Below are positions 33,168 through 41,007 of a stretch of DNA of 56,800 nt, piece by piece. The stretch is taken from the IMG/VR virus record IMGVR_UViG_3300035698_015077, positions 1 to 56,800 of that record. One strand, written 5' to 3'. Below the pieces are notes generated by a model. The model did no database searches. It worked only from the letters and a program-made list of their open reading frames with translations, and was not told the origin of the DNA. The position numbers and the translations under genes are program-made. The DNA comes from a virus. The stretch's first letter is position 1. Every line of letters begins with the position of its first letter.

Positions 33168-33339
33168 AGGAGGCCAACATGGCAAAGACAAGCGGTGGTG
33201 GACGGAGAAAGAAAAAGGGACTCGTAAAACGTGGCATAGCACGCATCAAATCTGAGTATGCTGCATATAAGAAACGATTAGGATTTTAAGGAGGCCAACA
33301 TGGCAAAGACAAGCGGTGGTGGACGGAGAAAGAAAAAGA
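33168..33339 (+). repeat. Direct repeat covering RBS and start of two micro-genes
   Basis: The stretch from AAGGAGGCC through the first 13 codons (AAGAAAAAG) at 33168-33218 is repeated at 33289-33339. A third, diverged copy starts at about 33435. Local gene duplication with the Shine-Dalgarno included explains it. Confidence 0.85.
33179..33289 (+). CDS. Micro-protein A of a tandem triplet
   Basis: 36 residues starting MAKTSGGGRRKKK, about 40 percent Lys/Arg. It has AAGGAGG upstream. The ribosome-binding site and the first 13 codons are repeated almost exactly in the next gene. Probable nucleic-acid-binding or early host-takeover peptide; no family is recognised. Confidence 0.65.
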   Translation: MAKTSGGGRRKKKGLVKRGIARIKSEYAAYKKRLGF

Positions 33340-33431
33340 GCGCGAAAGCAATAAGAGCTAAGCGGCGAAAAAATCCTGATTTAGCCGCACAGCTAGTTGC
33401 TGGCATAATTAAATCAAGATTAAAACGTTAA
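33300..33431 (+). CDS. Micro-protein B of a tandem triplet
   Basis: 43 residues starting with the same MAKTSGGGRRKKK as micro-protein A, then a different, basic and helical tail (KAIRAKRRKNPDLAAQ). It has AAGGAGG upstream. Confidence 0.65.
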   Translation: MAKTSGGGRRKKKSAKAIRAKRRKNPDLAAQLVAGIIKSRLKR

Positions 33432-33445
33432 CAAAGGAGGCCGAT

Positions 33446-33565
33446 ATGGTAAAGACAAGCGGTGAATCTAATAAACGGAAATATAAGGTAGGTAATAAAA
33501 CACGTGTACTCACTGCCCCTAGATCTATAAGTAGAAGTAGCAAAAAAGTAAGGAATAAGGCTTAA
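33446..33565 (+). CDS. Micro-protein C of a tandem triplet
   Basis: 39 residues starting MVKTSGESNKRKYK, a diverged form of the A/B start with V for A and ES for GG. It has AAGGAGG upstream. It ends four bases inside the convergent DUF4417-like gene. Confidence 0.6.
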   Translation: MVKTSGESNKRKYKVGNKTRVLTAPRSISRSSKKVRNKA

Positions 33566-34287
33566 TGTTTATGCAAAACTCCATGCAACTGGCGCAGCAT
33601 GATGCTGCGGGAAGGAATTAGTGTGCACGGCCCTATTTTCTTCTCCCAACTCACCTTGACCCATTCATTCGATGCGTAAATCCAAAACCGTGCATTTCCT
33701 GCCCTACTGGCTAAGTCCTTAGCACCTGCCCAGAATATATCCTTGTATTGCTGAGCGTGGTTACGGGAAATGTGGTTTGCATCAATCAAAATCAGTGGCT
33801 GTTCGCTCAGATTCCACGTCGTAAAAGCAATGTTGTTAATCTTGGGTAGGGACCAGCATACATTGGGAATCACCTCAAAGCCCAGTGCCACGAAGGATGA
33901 AGTTATAGCTGCTGACCGGTACAGATTCCACAACTGCTCCATGTAGGGCATGGTGATCCAGGAAGAAAAGTCCGGCGAAACAATGTATTTAATAGCATGT
34001 TTTTTCAAGAACGCCACACGCAAGTCAAACAGGTGTGGCTTCCACAGCGGTTCGAGCAGCCCAGTGTCACTGCCCAAATAGTGGACGATGAGCTTGGTAG
34101 GATCGCCGCCAGCTTTTAGATATTGCCGAATCTCACTATTAGTACCATTAATGAGAAAATAGTCAGCACAGCGCACGCTGAGCCTTGCTATCCACGGCAG
34201 CACTTTACCGGTAAGTACCGGAGCCACAGCGGTGTGTTGCGTGATATCTAAGTCTTGCGCGGTAAGCGTTGACCACACGTCGGGCAC
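33562..34287 (-). CDS. DUF4417-like phage protein
   Basis: 241 residues. YIVSPDFSSWITMP, QLWNLYRS and FEVIPNVCWS match the core pattern I recall for DUF4417 proteins found in phages and mobile elements (S-P-D-F-S, W-N-x-Y-R, G-x-x-V-I-P-x-V-x-W). The function of the family is unknown. It overlaps the upstream ParB-like gene by 40 bases and reads against the surrounding genes. Confidence 0.6.
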   Translation of the reverse strand: MPDVWSTLTAQDLDITQHTAVAPVLTGKVLPWIARLSVRCADYFLINGTNSEIRQYLKAGGDPTKLIVHYLGSDTGLLEPLWKPHLFDLRVAFLKKHAIKYIVSPDFSSWITMPYMEQLWNLYRSAAITSSFVALGFEVIPNVCWSLPKINNIAFTTWNLSEQPLILIDANHISRNHAQQYKDIFWAGAKDLASRAGNARFWIYASNEWVKVSWEKKIGPCTLIPSRSIMLRQLHGVLHKH

Positions 34288-34769
34288 ATCTTCACCTCTG
34301 ATTCTTTTTCTACATCGAAAAACTCATCCACGTCATCAAACTGAAAACCCTGAAGCATGGCATCCACCTCAGCCTCTTCAAGTATCTTATCCAGCGTGGT
34401 AAACAACTCCTCAGGCAGCGTCATGTCCTTGAGCAGTGCGCTGAGCTGCTCCGCATCGGCGTTGGCCATGCGCCCGATTGTGTCATACGTGGCCAGTGCG
34501 GTATCAGCCTCGGCTTCGTTCAAATCTGTCACCAAGACTGGGATCTCAGCATCGCCAGCCACGTCAGCCCGTAAGTGGCCGTCAATGATAACATATTGCC
34601 CAGTGGGGAGTTCACGCACTATAAGCGCAGACACGCAGCCGATTTGGGACAACATCTTGCGCATGGCTACGGTTTGGGTGTTGCTGTGCGTGCGCCAGTT
34701 CTTGGCGTTAGCCTGGAGTTGGCTGGCTTTGATAATTTTGAATGCTTTGATTCGATTCTTGAATTTCAT
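34248..34769 (-). CDS. ParB-like protein with a C-terminal Cys motif
   Basis: 173 residues. ALIVRELPTGQYVIIDGHLR (about residues 50-69) is the ParB box (G-x-x-V-I-D-G-x-x-R). The C-terminus MCPTCGQRL has a C-x-x-C pair, as in a zinc knuckle. It is co-transcribed with the DUF4417-like gene. Such proteins can be nucleases or DNA-modification partners; the role here is unknown. Confidence 0.65.
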   Translation of the reverse strand: MKFKNRIKAFKIIKASQLQANAKNWRTHSNTQTVAMRKMLSQIGCVSALIVRELPTGQYVIIDGHLRADVAGDAEIPVLVTDLNEAEADTALATYDTIGRMANADAEQLSALLKDMTLPEELFTTLDKILEEAEVDAMLQGFQFDDVDEFFDVEKESEVKMCPTCGQRLPRKT

Positions 34770-34770
34770 C

Positions 34771-34799
34771 TTGTATTAAAGTATAACATGTATTATAAT
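34771..34799 (+). promoter_or_regulatory. Rightward promoter for the 7-deazaguanine cluster
   Basis: TTGTAT, 17 bases, TATAAT, ending eight bases before the ATG at 34808, so the mRNA may be nearly leaderless. On the other strand TATACT (34785-34780) lies just before the leftward ParB-like gene, so the 38-bp spacer may hold two divergent promoters. Confidence 0.55.
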
Positions 34800-34807
34800 T
34801 AGTCGCT

Positions 34808-35155
34808 ATGATAAAACCAACATGGCATGAATTCGAAGCTGACATGATCAAATTAGCAGCACAACTAAAACCACTATCCTTTGACTATATCACCGGTATC
34901 CCACGAGGAGGCTTAGTTATAGCAGTTAAGCTGTCACACATGTTAAAAATACCATATAAGCCATACTACACTGTAACAGGATCAGAAACTTTACTTGTTG
35001 ACGACATCGCTGACACCGGAGCTACAGCTAGTGCATGCCCGTTTACTTGGAAAAAATATGTAACGTGGTACTATCACGAACAATCTGTGATTGTGCCGGA
35101 TTATTGGATTACTAAAAAAGAAAAAGAGTGGATTGTATTCCCGTGGGAGATTTAA
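34808..35155 (+). CDS. Phosphoribosyltransferase-like protein
   Basis: 115 residues. LLVDDIADTGAT (about residues 60-71) is the PRPP-binding loop of type I phosphoribosyltransferases. ITGIPRGGLVIAVKL is the earlier loop that contacts pyrophosphate. It is short for the family. Placed first in the 7-deazaguanine cluster, it may make or recycle a base or nucleotide for that pathway. Confidence 0.75.
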   Translation: MIKPTWHEFEADMIKLAAQLKPLSFDYITGIPRGGLVIAVKLSHMLKIPYKPYYTVTGSETLLVDDIADTGATASACPFTWKKYVTWYYHEQSVIVPDYWITKKEKEWIVFPWEI

Positions 35156-35158
35156 TTA

Positions 35159-35782
35159 ATGAAATTGAAAACTTTATCCGTAGCCACACTAATACCATTT
35201 GACAAAAACCCAAGAAAGATCGACCCCTTCTCAACCAAGAAGCTCGAAGAGTCGTTAAACAAGTGGGGCTATGTTGATCCAATCATAGTTAATGAAACAA
35301 ACATGGAAATCATACACGGCCATCAACGCTTCATCATACTCCAAAAACAAGGTGTTACAGATGTAGAATGTTCAGTGGTGACATTGTCGGAAAAAGAAGG
35401 CCGTGCGCTTGGTTTGGCAATGAATAAGATTCACGGTGAATTTGATACTGATTTGCTGGCAGAAGTGCTACACAGCCTTGGTGATCCTGACTTACAGATT
35501 ACAACAGGCTTCACGGATAGAGAATTAGAAATACTAATTGCGCGTGCTACGGAGGATGCTCCCAACTTGGATGAAATGGCCAAAGAGCACGGTGTTGACA
35601 TGCTAAATAAAGAAAACATCAGTACAACGCTTGAGGAGCCAATTAACTTAGAAGAAGTCGAAGATGGACTTACTACAACTATACACATTGTTGTGCCAAG
35701 AATTGAAGCCATACATATTAAAGAAATTATTGACATAGCACTATCAGCGGAGGATATTGATTGCACCGTCCAGATCCTTTAA
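35159..35782 (+). CDS. ParB-like protein of the DNA-modification cluster
   Basis: 207 residues. LIPFDKNPRKIDPFSTKKLE then PIIVNETNMEIIHGHQRFII (about 40-60) is a ParB-like box, with I-I-H-G-H-Q-R for the usual V-x-D-G-x-x-R. Deazaguanine modification systems in bacteria include a ParB-like partner (DpdB), so a role with the following transglycosylase-like gene is plausible. The C-terminus is acidic. Confidence 0.65.
   Translation: MKLKTLSVATLIPFDKNPRKIDPFSTKKLEESLNKWGYVDPIIVNETNMEIIHGHQRFIILQKQGVTDVECSVVTLSEKEGRALGLAMNKIHGEFDTDLLAEVLHSLGDPDLQITTGFTDRELEILIARATEDAPNLDEMAKEHGVDMLNKENISTTLEEPINLEEVEDGLTTTIHIVVPRIEAIHIKEIIDIALSAEDIDCTVQIL
35749..35753 (+). promoter_or_regulatory. Shine-Dalgarno that decides a TTG start
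   Basis: GGAGG seven bases upstream of the TTG at 35761. No ATG is found near the conserved N-terminus of the next gene, so this site is the reason for taking the TTG. Confidence 0.6.
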
Positions 35783-36606
35783 ACATCCTGATTTCCTGGG
35801 CATACTGGAAACAGGTAGACTGGGATTTAATACGCCGTAAACAAAAAGAAATGAATTTACGGATTTTTCTAGACTGCGGTGCTAACACCCTATTGACTTC
35901 AGGCGGTAAGAAACAATTCCCACTAAAAGATTATTGTGATTGGATCAAAGAGTACGAAGACATCTTTTGGGGCTACTTGCAGCTTGACGTTATTTACGAC
36001 GGAGTTAAAACACGCAGAAACTACGACTATATGAAGGAACAGGGCTTAAATCCAATACCAATATTTACTATCGGTAGCAAGATGGAAGATTTGAACTACT
36101 TCTGGAGCCAGTCAGATTTAGTGGCTTTCGGTGGATGTAAGGAAATTCGTAACAGGTTAGTATATGGTGAAGCTATAGTCAAACTCGCACGACAGCGAAA
36201 TAAGCATGTACACATACTTGGTATGAACGATTTTAAGCTAATAAACATCTGGCGTCCGTACTCATGTGACTCCATATCGTGGTTTTCCACACAAATGTAT
36301 GGCAACGTTTCATATTTAGAAGACGACTGCCTGAAAACATATCATCGTTCAAAGGGATCGATTCCGGAAGGACTTATCTCAGCGATGAAAATTTACGGCT
36401 TTGACCTTAAAGCACTGTATGATGAGAAGTGCTGGCGATCACATAAAGGTACGGTGTACATGCAACAGCTATCGGCTTGTATTTGGGTGCGGTTAATGCG
36501 TGGTTTTTATAATCGCGGAATCAATGTGTGGTTGGTTGCCGGAGATAAAAATAGTATTAACCATGCCCTTGACGCTTATGAAAGGGATTATACGGTGTAC
36601 CCATGA
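35761..36606 (+). CDS. dpdA: DpdA-like tRNA-guanine transglycosylase paralogue
   Basis: 281 residues from a TTG start. IFLDCGANTLLTSGG (about residues 35-49) matches the catalytic D-x-G-A loop of TGT enzymes, with Asp38 as the likely nucleophile. GYLQLDVIYDGVKTRRNYDY is the second TIM-barrel strand with its Asp, and VAFGGCKEIRN follows. DpdA enzymes exchange guanine in DNA for a 7-deazaguanine base. The overlap with the ParB-like gene is 22 bases. QueD, QueE and FolE genes follow directly. Confidence 0.8.
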   Translation: MHRPDPLNILISWAYWKQVDWDLIRRKQKEMNLRIFLDCGANTLLTSGGKKQFPLKDYCDWIKEYEDIFWGYLQLDVIYDGVKTRRNYDYMKEQGLNPIPIFTIGSKMEDLNYFWSQSDLVAFGGCKEIRNRLVYGEAIVKLARQRNKHVHILGMNDFKLINIWRPYSCDSISWFSTQMYGNVSYLEDDCLKTYHRSKGSIPEGLISAMKIYGFDLKALYDEKCWRSHKGTVYMQQLSACIWVRLMRGFYNRGINVWLVAGDKNSINHALDAYERDYTVYP

Positions 36607-36983
36607 AACAAAGTTTAATTTGTACGTTCACAATTCCAGGCTTCCACTGCTGGGAAGACGCTCCAGTAAAGTACAGGTATCTGAGTTACTTACACAGACA
36701 TTTATTTAAGTTCAAACTCGGAGTAACTTCTACCACAGATCGCGAAATTGAGTTTATTGACTTCGGTGAAAAGGTGAAGAAATATCTCACCAAAAAGTAC
36801 AGCTCTCCGCTCAAGTTAAAAAGCTCATCATGCGAAATGTTAGCACAGCAAATAATTAGTAGATTTCCTGAGTTAATTTGGGTAGAGGTTTGGGAAGATG
36901 ACGAAAACGGTGGACGTGTAGAACGTGGTACTGTAGCAATTGAAAAGCACGAAAACATAGAGCGTGTTTGGTGGAAGTGGTAA
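36603..36983 (+). CDS. QueD-like paralogue lacking the catalytic Cys
   Basis: 126 residues, ATGA overlap with the previous gene. GFHCW (His14) and YLHRHLFKFK (His30 and His32) match the three zinc-binding His of QueD/PTPS proteins. SSCEMLAQQII and VEVWEDDENGG match the QueD segments TAENMAKLF and VTVWET. The catalytic Cys that QueD has four residues before the HGH motif is absent. A non-standard reaction on the same pterin or deazaguanine intermediate is possible. I recall a QueD-like decarboxylase in deazaguanine phages, but cannot check it here. Confidence 0.6.
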   Translation: MKQSLICTFTIPGFHCWEDAPVKYRYLSYLHRHLFKFKLGVTSTTDREIEFIDFGEKVKKYLTKKYSSPLKLKSSSCEMLAQQIISRFPELIWVEVWEDDENGGRVERGTVAIEKHENIERVWWKW

Positions 36984-36984
36984 A

Positions 36985-37371
36985 ATGTATTATGTTACAA
37001 AAAAATTAAAATTCTGTGCTTCCCATAGACTATTCCCATACGTGGGGAAATGTTCTAATTTACATGGCCATAACTACGTGGTTGACATAAGCCTGAGTTC
37101 TGAGTGCTTGAACGACACAGATATGGTTATGGATTTTAACTTGTTTAAACCGATGCAGGAGTGGCTAGACTATAGTGTAGATCATAAGCTAATTCTTTCT
37201 TCGGCAGATGAATTCAAAGTTGACCACGATACATATTTAATGGCAAACTCACCAACAGCGGAAAACATGGCAAAGCTGTTTTATGAAACGTTTGAAAACT
37301 TATGTGGTATAAGTCCAAGCTCAGTCACAGTATGGGAGACAGAAACATGCCAAGCCACGTATACAAAGTAA
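36985..37371 (+). CDS. queD: QueD (6-carboxytetrahydropterin synthase)
   Basis: 128 residues from the ATG at 36985. FCASHRLFPYVGKCSNLHGH gives the zinc His (14, 27, 29) and the catalytic Cys23. MDFNLFKPMQEWL and DHKLIL supply the Asp/His pair, and [11 protein letters not shown] the terminal Glu that binds the substrate. It converts 7,8-dihydroneopterin triphosphate to 6-carboxytetrahydropterin, the second step to preQ0-type bases. It lies next to queE and folE. Confidence 0.92.
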   Translation: MYYVTKKLKFCASHRLFPYVGKCSNLHGHNYVVDISLSSECLNDTDMVMDFNLFKPMQEWLDYSVDHKLILSSADEFKVDHDTYLMANSPTAENMAKLFYETFENLCGISPSSVTVWETETCQATYTK

Positions 37372-37931
37372 ATGAGATATTCTACTCCATCCAAGGTGAA
37401 GGCCGATTTGCTGGTACAGCAATGGTGTTTGTGAGATTTAGTGGCTGCAATTTAAAATGTGAATGGTGCGACACCGAACACGAAAAACACACTGAAATGA
37501 CGGGCGAAGACATAATGGCTGAAGTAAATAAGTATCCCGGAGTTCCGGTATGCCTTACTGGTGGAGAACCGTTACTACAGTTTGATCTGAATCTACTTAA
37601 TTTATTTATAACTATCAACAAAAGAGCACTGCATGTAGAAACTAACGGAACGGTTAATAGCCCCTTGCTTGATCATGTGTGGGTAACAGTATCGCCAAAA
37701 TCAGACAACTCAATAGTAATGGAGAATTGTTTAATCGATGAGTTGAAAATCGTATATCCATCAGATGTGTCTGATGGACAAATTAAGCGTTGGGCGAATT
37801 CATATAATAGCTGCCATCACTACATCCAACCCTGTTATCCCGATGGCAATACTGACGCAATTAACTTTGTAAAGGAGAACCCGGAATGGAAGCTATCAAT
37901 CCAAACTCAACGGATGCTGAACATAAGATAA
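37347..37931 (+). CDS. queE: QueE (7-carboxy-7-deazaguanine synthase)
   Basis: 194 residues from the ATG at 37347 with GGGAGA upstream. [20 protein letters not shown] is the N-terminal signature. [12 protein letters not shown] carries the radical-SAM Cys triad (C-x3-C-x2-C), [10 protein letters not shown] the GGE motif, and the C-terminus [12 protein letters not shown] is typical of QueE. It makes 7-carboxy-7-deazaguanine with a [4Fe-4S] cluster and SAM. It overlaps queD by 25 bases and folE by 46. Confidence 0.92.
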   Translation: MPSHVYKVNEIFYSIQGEGRFAGTAMVFVRFSGCNLKCEWCDTEHEKHTEMTGEDIMAEVNKYPGVPVCLTGGEPLLQFDLNLLNLFITINKRALHVETNGTVNSPLLDHVWVTVSPKSDNSIVMENCLIDELKIVYPSDVSDGQIKRWANSYNSCHHYIQPCYPDGNTDAINFVKENPEWKLSIQTQRMLNIR

Positions 37932-38455
37932 AAGAGCTGCTACGCTATGTTGGTGACGACCCAGATCGCGAAGGATTGCGCGATACTCCAAAGAGAATAC
38001 TAAAGGCATGGGAAGAACTACTGTATGGCTATAACATCAATCCAGCAGAGTACTTACAAACTACATTCTCTGATGATGTTGAATATGATCAAATGATTGT
38101 AGTGAAAGACATAGATTTTGTGTCATTCTGTGAACACCACTGGATGCCATTTATTGGGAAAGCTCACTTCGGCTACATTCCTACTAATAATAAAGTAGTT
38201 GGGCTATCTAAAATACCAAGAATGGTAAGAGCATTTGCGGCAAGGTTACAAATTCAGGAGCGTTTAACACAGCAGATATCATCAACTTTCCAAAAAACAG
38301 TATCGCCGCTTGGCTGTATAGTAGTTATTGAAGCTCAACATCATTGCATGGTTTCGCGTGGTGTCAAGGCAATAAATGCTACTATGACGACAAGTGCCAT
38401 CACTGGTATCTTCAAAGAAAGTGAACCTCGCAACGAGTTTTTCAACCTTATTTAA
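37886..38455 (+). CDS. folE: FolE (GTP cyclohydrolase I)
   Basis: 189 residues. [19 protein letters not shown], the [20 protein letters not shown] zinc and catalytic segment, [20 protein letters not shown] and [12 protein letters not shown] are the family's conserved blocks. It turns GTP into dihydroneopterin triphosphate, the first step of 7-deazaguanine (and folate) synthesis. The ATG overlaps queE, and the gene ends the cluster before the P2 promoter. Confidence 0.95.
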   Translation: MEAINPNSTDAEHKIKELLRYVGDDPDREGLRDTPKRILKAWEELLYGYNINPAEYLQTTFSDDVEYDQMIVVKDIDFVSFCEHHWMPFIGKAHFGYIPTNNKVVGLSKIPRMVRAFAARLQIQERLTQQISSTFQKTVSPLGCIVVIEAQHHCMVSRGVKAINATMTTSAITGIFKESEPRNEFFNLI

Positions 38456-38514
38456 CGCTTAATCCACATTTTATAATTACTTTTAAAAAATCCGATAAAT
38501 ATACTATTTTACTA

Positions 38515-38542
38515 TTGACATTATTTTGATATGTGGTAATAT
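38515..38542 (+). promoter_or_regulatory. Rightward promoter P2
   Basis: TTGACA, 16 bases, TAATAT. The flanks nearly repeat those of P1: actattttactattgaca before and tataattatgg after. Confidence 0.75.
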
Positions 38543-38581
38543 ATAATTATGGAAAACAAAAACATTAACCAAGGAGAAAAA

Positions 38582-38815
38582 ATGAACAAGACAGCAGCAC
38601 TAAAAATTTTAAACGGATGTACTGGCGAAAAGTCTTTCCGGGAACTTATTTATGATTCTACTGTGTATGAAGCATTGGTAACCGTCAATTCTACCATTAT
38701 CGAAGATGATGAAGCAGGATTTGATGGTTACGATGAAATGACATTAAATGAATACTGGGAAGCGTGTAGAGGCTATAAGAGTAACGTACCAACAGCTTCA
38801 CGGTGGTGGGAATAA
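38582..38815 (+). CDS. Small hypothetical protein
   Basis: 77 residues from the ATG at 38582 with AAGGAG upstream. An ATG at 38549 lies at the predicted transcription start, as at P1, and would add an MENKNINQ stretch. The protein is acidic with a DDEAGFDGYDEMTLNEYWE segment. It overlaps the next gene as TAATG. Not recognised. Confidence 0.6.
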   Translation: MNKTAALKILNGCTGEKSFRELIYDSTVYEALVTVNSTIIEDDEAGFDGYDEMTLNEYWEACRGYKSNVPTASRWWE

Positions 38816-38976
38816 TGAAAACACGAACTCATCCTAAGTACTGGGACACGATGATGAACATGATTATTATTTACTCGGTGGCCAGGTTTACCGGACTGAC
38901 GGAATTTTTTCCCAATGGCTCTGCACGCATGCCAGTTGGGATCAAGCTACGTTGGTCCATAACATTACTAAAGTAG
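38815..38976 (+). CDS. Small hypothetical protein
   Basis: 53 residues, starting MKTRTHPKYWDTMMNM. It has one moderately hydrophobic stretch (MIIIYSVARF) and a basic end. Its start is coupled to the upstream stop. Not recognised. Confidence 0.5.
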   Translation: MKTRTHPKYWDTMMNMIIIYSVARFTGLTEFFPNGSARMPVGIKLRWSITLLK

Positions 38977-38985
38977 AGGTAAAAA

Positions 38986-39528
38986 ATGAAGTTTAACATT
39001 GAAGTTGAATTGGATTACATTGGCGATGATGGCAATTTAGACGAGGCAATCAAGGATTCTATATTGAATAGCGTTACCAAAATTGTTATGGAAAAAGTGA
39101 GCAAACAGGTAGACGCGAAGGTGGATGAAATTATTGTAAATGCTGCCGAAGAAAAGGCAGGCAGTATTGTTGACAAAATAAGCGAGGATTTCTTGACGCG
39201 AGAATATACAAAAACTGATAGGTATGGCGATACAATTGAATGTGGATTAACAGTCAAGGAATTACTAAAACGTGATTTCGATAACTTTTGGAAAGAAATA
39301 GTTGATGGAAATGGTCGCAAAGATGGCTACGGTAATAAGAAACCTCGAATAGAATGGAAACTTGATACGTTGATAGAAGAGCACTCAAGGAAATTTGCCC
39401 AAACTTTAACAAACGACACTGAAAACAAAATAAAAAGCACCATGAAAGAAAACCTATCGCGGACAATTGGAACGAAGTTGGTGTCGAAATTAGGATTTGA
39501 TAAATTATTGCTAGAATCTAATAAATGA
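38986..39528 (+). CDS. Hypothetical helical protein
   Basis: 180 residues, AGAGG upstream. It has long charged helices (DEAIKDSILNSVTKIVMEKV, KVDEIIVNAAEEKAG) that suggest a coiled coil or a multi-helix bundle. No catalytic motif is visible. It lies before the helicase gene. Confidence 0.6.
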   Translation: MKFNIEVELDYIGDDGNLDEAIKDSILNSVTKIVMEKVSKQVDAKVDEIIVNAAEEKAGSIVDKISEDFLTREYTKTDRYGDTIECGLTVKELLKRDFDNFWKEIVDGNGRKDGYGNKKPRIEWKLDTLIEEHSRKFAQTLTNDTENKIKSTMKENLSRTIGTKLVSKLGFDKLLLESNK

Positions 39529-39532
39529 GCCC

Positions 39533-39561
39533 TTTACTTTTTAGCAAATAGCTATTATAAT
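39533..39561 (+). promoter_or_regulatory. Promoter upstream of the helicase gene
   Basis: TTTACT, 17 bases, TATAAT, then TCTGGAGTAAG before the ATG at 39576. It separates the replication genes from the deazaguanine cluster. Confidence 0.5.
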
Positions 39562-39575
39562 CTGGAGTAAGAAAA

Positions 39576-41006
39576 ATGAAACTGTTTACTCACCAAAAAG
39601 AAATTATTCACCGAGCCTTGGGGCAATCCTTAGCATTGTTTTGTGAAATGGGTACGGGCAAAACCAGAGCTATACTGGAAACTGTAAAAATCAATCAGCA
39701 GTACCCATGCCTCGTAGTCTGTCCTGCTTCTGTGCTTAGTGTATGGGAGAGTGAGGTAGAAAAGTGGCTTGGTTTTATACCCATAATGTTACGCGGCACA
39801 AAGGCTCGGCGTGCGAAGTTATTAGAGCTGCCCTGTTGCGCTAATGGTTGTATTTACGTTGTTAGCTTTGCTACCTTGAGGCAGTATAACTATATTACCA
39901 TGCCCACAAATCCAACCACGGGACGGCGTTATCGAATGAGTTGCAACAAGATAAATGACGTTAAGGCGTGGAAGACATGCATTGTGGATGAGTCATCTAA
40001 GATTAAGAATCACAAGGCAAAACAAGCGCAAGCCTGCCATGCATTTAAGGATGTGCCGTGGCGATATATTCTCTCAGGTACGCCAATCTCACACAGCCCG
40101 TTGGACATTTACTCGCAGTTTAAGTTCTTACACCCAGGGCTATTTAGCACATGGTCGGAGTTTGAAAACGAATACGCTGTAATTGTGCGGCGACCTATAC
40201 CTCACAACCGTTCTACTCGGTTTACGCATTATAACGAAGTTGTGGGGATTAAGAACGAAGAGCAGTTGTACGACAAAATCTATCCCTACTCAGTGAATTA
40301 CAAGAAGAAAGATTGTCTGGACTTACCAGATAAGATATTCGAGATACGCGAGGTTGCACTGACTGCCAAACAACGCCATGCATACGATGAGCTGGTAGCA
40401 GACTACATTACTACAATCGGAGAGAGCGTGGTCACGGCGGCAAACGTGCTGACTCGGCTGTTGCGGTTGCAGCAAATATGCCAAGGATTTAGTCAGGGTG
40501 AAACGGCGCGAATTATCTTTGATAAGAATCCAAAGCTGGAATTGCTGCGGGAGTTGTTGGTTGATTTAGTCGAGCACAAGGTTATTATTTGGTGTCGATT
40601 CCGGTATGACGTTGAAACGGTGCTAAAACTGTGCTGGGAGCTGAAGCGCAATCCCATACGGTTTGATGGCTCGATAACGGCGGATCAGAAAAAACAGGGT
40701 ATATATGACTTCCAAAACAAGCCTGAGCATCGGGTGTTTGTGGCGCAGATTCAAGCCGGTGCCTTTGGTATATCACTCACCGCTGCGGATTATACATTAT
40801 ACTATAGCCAGACGTTTGAATTAGGACTGTATCAGCAAAGTGTAAATCGAAATCATAGAATTGGCCAGGTGAATAAAGTCACATATGTGAACTTGATTTG
40901 CAAGGGCACGGTGGATGAAACAATAGCAAATAATTTAAAGGAGAAAAAAAAATTCCAAGGTAATTTTGACGCGAAACGTTTTGTAGCTATGACGAAAGGG
41001 AAGTAA
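39576..41006 (+). CDS. SNF2/SF2-family DNA helicase
   Basis: 476 residues. Motif I is EMGTGKT (about 24-30), Ia LVVCPASVLSVW (about 50), II IVDESSKIKNH with D-E-S-S in place of D-E-A-H (about 137), and III YILSGTPIS (about 168). Motifs V and VI are FGISLTAADYTLYYSQTFEL and QSVNRNHRIGQ. That is the usual SWI2/SNF2 layout in phages, with an ATP-driven DNA translocase role in replication, recombination or restriction. Confidence 0.88.
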   Translation: MKLFTHQKEIIHRALGQSLALFCEMGTGKTRAILETVKINQQYPCLVVCPASVLSVWESEVEKWLGFIPIMLRGTKARRAKLLELPCCANGCIYVVSFATLRQYNYITMPTNPTTGRRYRMSCNKINDVKAWKTCIVDESSKIKNHKAKQAQACHAFKDVPWRYILSGTPISHSPLDIYSQFKFLHPGLFSTWSEFENEYAVIVRRPIPHNRSTRFTHYNEVVGIKNEEQLYDKIYPYSVNYKKKDCLDLPDKIFEIREVALTAKQRHAYDELVADYITTIGESVVTAANVLTRLLRLQQICQGFSQGETARIIFDKNPKLELLRELLVDLVEHKVIIWCRFRYDVETVLKLCWELKRNPIRFDGSITADQKKQGIYDFQNKPEHRVFVAQIQAGAFGISLTAADYTLYYSQTFELGLYQQSVNRNHRIGQVNKVTYVNLICKGTVDETIANNLKEKKKFQGNFDAKRFVAMTKGK

Positions 41007-41007
41007 A

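Noticed and set aside
34357-34779. 140-residue Ser/Ala-rich forward ORF
   Set aside because: It is antisense to the ParB-like gene with its recognisable motif; its low-complexity composition is typical of a shadow frame.
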